From NCBI GenBank assembly GCA_015222555.1, contig JADFVM010000129.1:1-13653 (forward strand): a DNA stretch of 13,653 bases, given 5' to 3'. The stretch is from Pseudomonadota bacterium (GTDB lineage Bacteria > Desulfobacterota > JADFVX01). The notes beneath the pieces are model-generated. The model was given only the letters and a program-made list of their open reading frames with translations, searched no databases and had not been told where the DNA came from. The translations under genes were made by a program, and so were the position numbers. This document shows, in pieces, positions 12,940 to 13,653 of this stretch; the stretch's first letter is position 1, and each line of letters begins with the position of its first letter.

Positions 12940-13326
12940 CTAGATAAAACCGATTTCTTGAGTAGATGAATTAACTATAAATATTCTGTCATTATTGCTG
13001 CTCGCATCGGCAGGGAAGAGAAAAAAACCGGGTCTGTTCGGAGAAAAACCCTGGGTGTAACCGATAATGCTTTCTGAGTCCTTAAACTGGACTTGAATCT
13101 TTTTTCCAAATCCGGCCCGTTCAACGTCATGTCTTTCGTTGTAATCAGGATTTCCTTCAAAGGTTTTCACAAAATAAATCGCTTTCAGGTCGAAAAGGTC
13201 AATCTCCAGGGTCTCCCCGGAATCCTTGCAGGCCAGATGAAAGAAGTCTTTATTAGGGAAAAAATCATTTGTTTCTCCCTTCGTCAATTCTCCACTTAAA
13301 AAATGTAAAACGACCTTGTTTCGCAT
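12940..13326 (-). CDS. Conserved small protein of unknown function (two SH3-like beta repeats suspected)
   Basis: I start at ATG 13326 because AGGAGGGG (13342-13335) lies 8 nt upstream; an earlier in-frame ATG at 13386 lacks a site and adds 20 residues. The 128-residue product begins MRNKVVLHFLSGELTKGET and contains KDFFHL, AIYFVKTFEGN, GKKIQVQFKDSESIIGYTQG and a C-terminal FFLFPADASSNNDRIFIV. The two halves, V-V-x-H-F-x-x-G-x-x-x-K-G and I-x-V-x-F-x-D-x-E-x-I-x-G-Y-T, look like a duplicated beta unit. Proteins with the P-A-D-x-x-S-N-N-x-R-I-F-(V/I)-V ending are widespread in deltaproteobacteria and Nitrospirae as hypothetical or PilZ-adjacent genes. It has no signal peptide. It could be transcribed with gshB. 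Confidence 0.75.
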   Translation of the reverse strand: MRNKVVLHFLSGELTKGETNDFFPNKDFFHLACKDSGETLEIDLFDLKAIYFVKTFEGNPDYNERHDVERAGFGKKIQVQFKDSESIIGYTQGFSPNRPGFFLFPADASSNNDRIFIVNSSTQEIGFI

Positions 13327-13408
13327 GTCATTAACCCCTCCTAGTATAGTATAATAATCAAAGACTGAGAGTTTTTCAGACTCCACCTATAGAATATAAA
13401 GAAAAAAT

Positions 13409-13653
13409 ATGACCATGTCAAAAGCTTCTTCCAAAATAAAACTGGGCCTCTATCTTCACATTCCCTATTGCCTGAAAAAATGCGACTATTGCGCATTCAC
13501 ATCCTACCCGGGGAAGGGCGTGCCGCATCAATATCTATCGGCACTAAAAAAAGAAATCAATCGGGCCTCAGAAGTCTTTGATTTAAAGAATTGCCCTGTT
13601 GATACCATCTATTTTGGAGGAGGCACGCCCTCTCTCATGACGCCTGACGATAT
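13409..13653 (+). CDS. hemW: HemW-like radical SAM protein (5' part; runs off the window)
   Basis: The frame from ATG 13409 (or 13415) is open to the window end, showing the first 81 residues. LGLYLHIPYCLKKCDYC carries the CxxxCxxC iron-sulfur motif (Cys21, 25, 28) and continues CAFTSYP; later IYFGGGTPSLM is the G-G-G-T-P-S segment that binds SAM. Together these are diagnostic of the HemN/HemW group. HemW proteins are haem chaperones rather than true coproporphyrinogen dehydrogenases; the F in position after the cluster motif and the short N-terminus favour HemW over HemN. The ribosome binding site is poor (A-rich). It is divergent from the small conserved gene at 13326. Confidence 0.9.
   Translation, partial: MTMSKASSKIKLGLYLHIPYCLKKCDYCAFTSYPGKGVPHQYLSALKKEINRASEVFDLKNCPVDTIYFGGGTPSLMTPDD

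Noticed and set aside
1..13653. CRISPR array, tRNA or rRNA genes
   Set aside because: I found no regularly spaced direct repeats of CRISPR type and no sequence with tRNA or rRNA signatures on either strand.

Overview
The window looks like chromosomal DNA of a Gram-negative bacterium. It encodes a C-terminal Omp85-type outer-membrane barrel, an RlpA lipoprotein, TatA, a flagellar-rod-like protein and glutathione synthetase. The family mix (an Asp-Arg-Arg/Glu-Arg-Arg rich small protein, a short secreted beta protein, a methyltransferase with a helical-repeat tail, stand-alone receivers) suggests Deltaproteobacteria in the broad sense (Desulfobacterota and relatives). That placement is inference from family recognition; no rRNA or tRNA is present.

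Layout. Positions 1-933 hold the 3' end of an Omp85/surface-antigen gene. Positions 934-3524 are a patchy, gene-poor zone. It contains REP-like hairpins, a likely 28-residue membrane micro-protein with a near-perfect ribosome binding site (1242-1328, minus), and two small plus-strand genes (2260-2472 and 2536-3003) that end at a clear terminator. These two genes sit between the first 30 or so residues (3492-3391, minus) and the last 65 or so residues (1906-1709, minus) of what appears to be one family-2 glycosyltransferase gene. A central part of that gene seems to have been lost and replaced by about 1.5 kb.

Positions 3525-5886 (minus) are a compact molybdenum-cofactor operon, moaC-moaD-moaE-mobB-mobA. 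The first four genes overlap or are 1 nt apart. It is read from a recognisable promoter with a near-perfect 25-bp palindrome just upstream. moaA and moaB are not in the window, so the first step of the pathway must be encoded elsewhere. The broken glycosyltransferase was probably the last gene downstream of this operon.

Positions 6034-7621 (plus) carry rlpA followed closely by a calcineurin-like phosphoesterase. Positions 7856-8689 hold two convergent single-domain response regulators. Positions 8861-9205 encode a miniature flagellar-rod-like protein without an ordinary start codon, and 9391-9606 encode TatA behind a good sigma70-type promoter. On the minus strand, 10948-9614 is a methyltransferase fused to a helical-repeat tail. 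Position 11153 starts a membrane transporter with an 11-histidine loop, preceded by a 10-bp inverted repeat. Glutathione synthetase (12836-11880) and a conserved small protein (13326-12940) are read on the minus strand, and the start of a HemW-like radical SAM gene (13409 onward) runs off the right edge.

Most of the window is ordinary housekeeping. The accessory signal is concentrated in 934-3524 and in the regulatory dyads at 5950, 8725-8762 and 11007.
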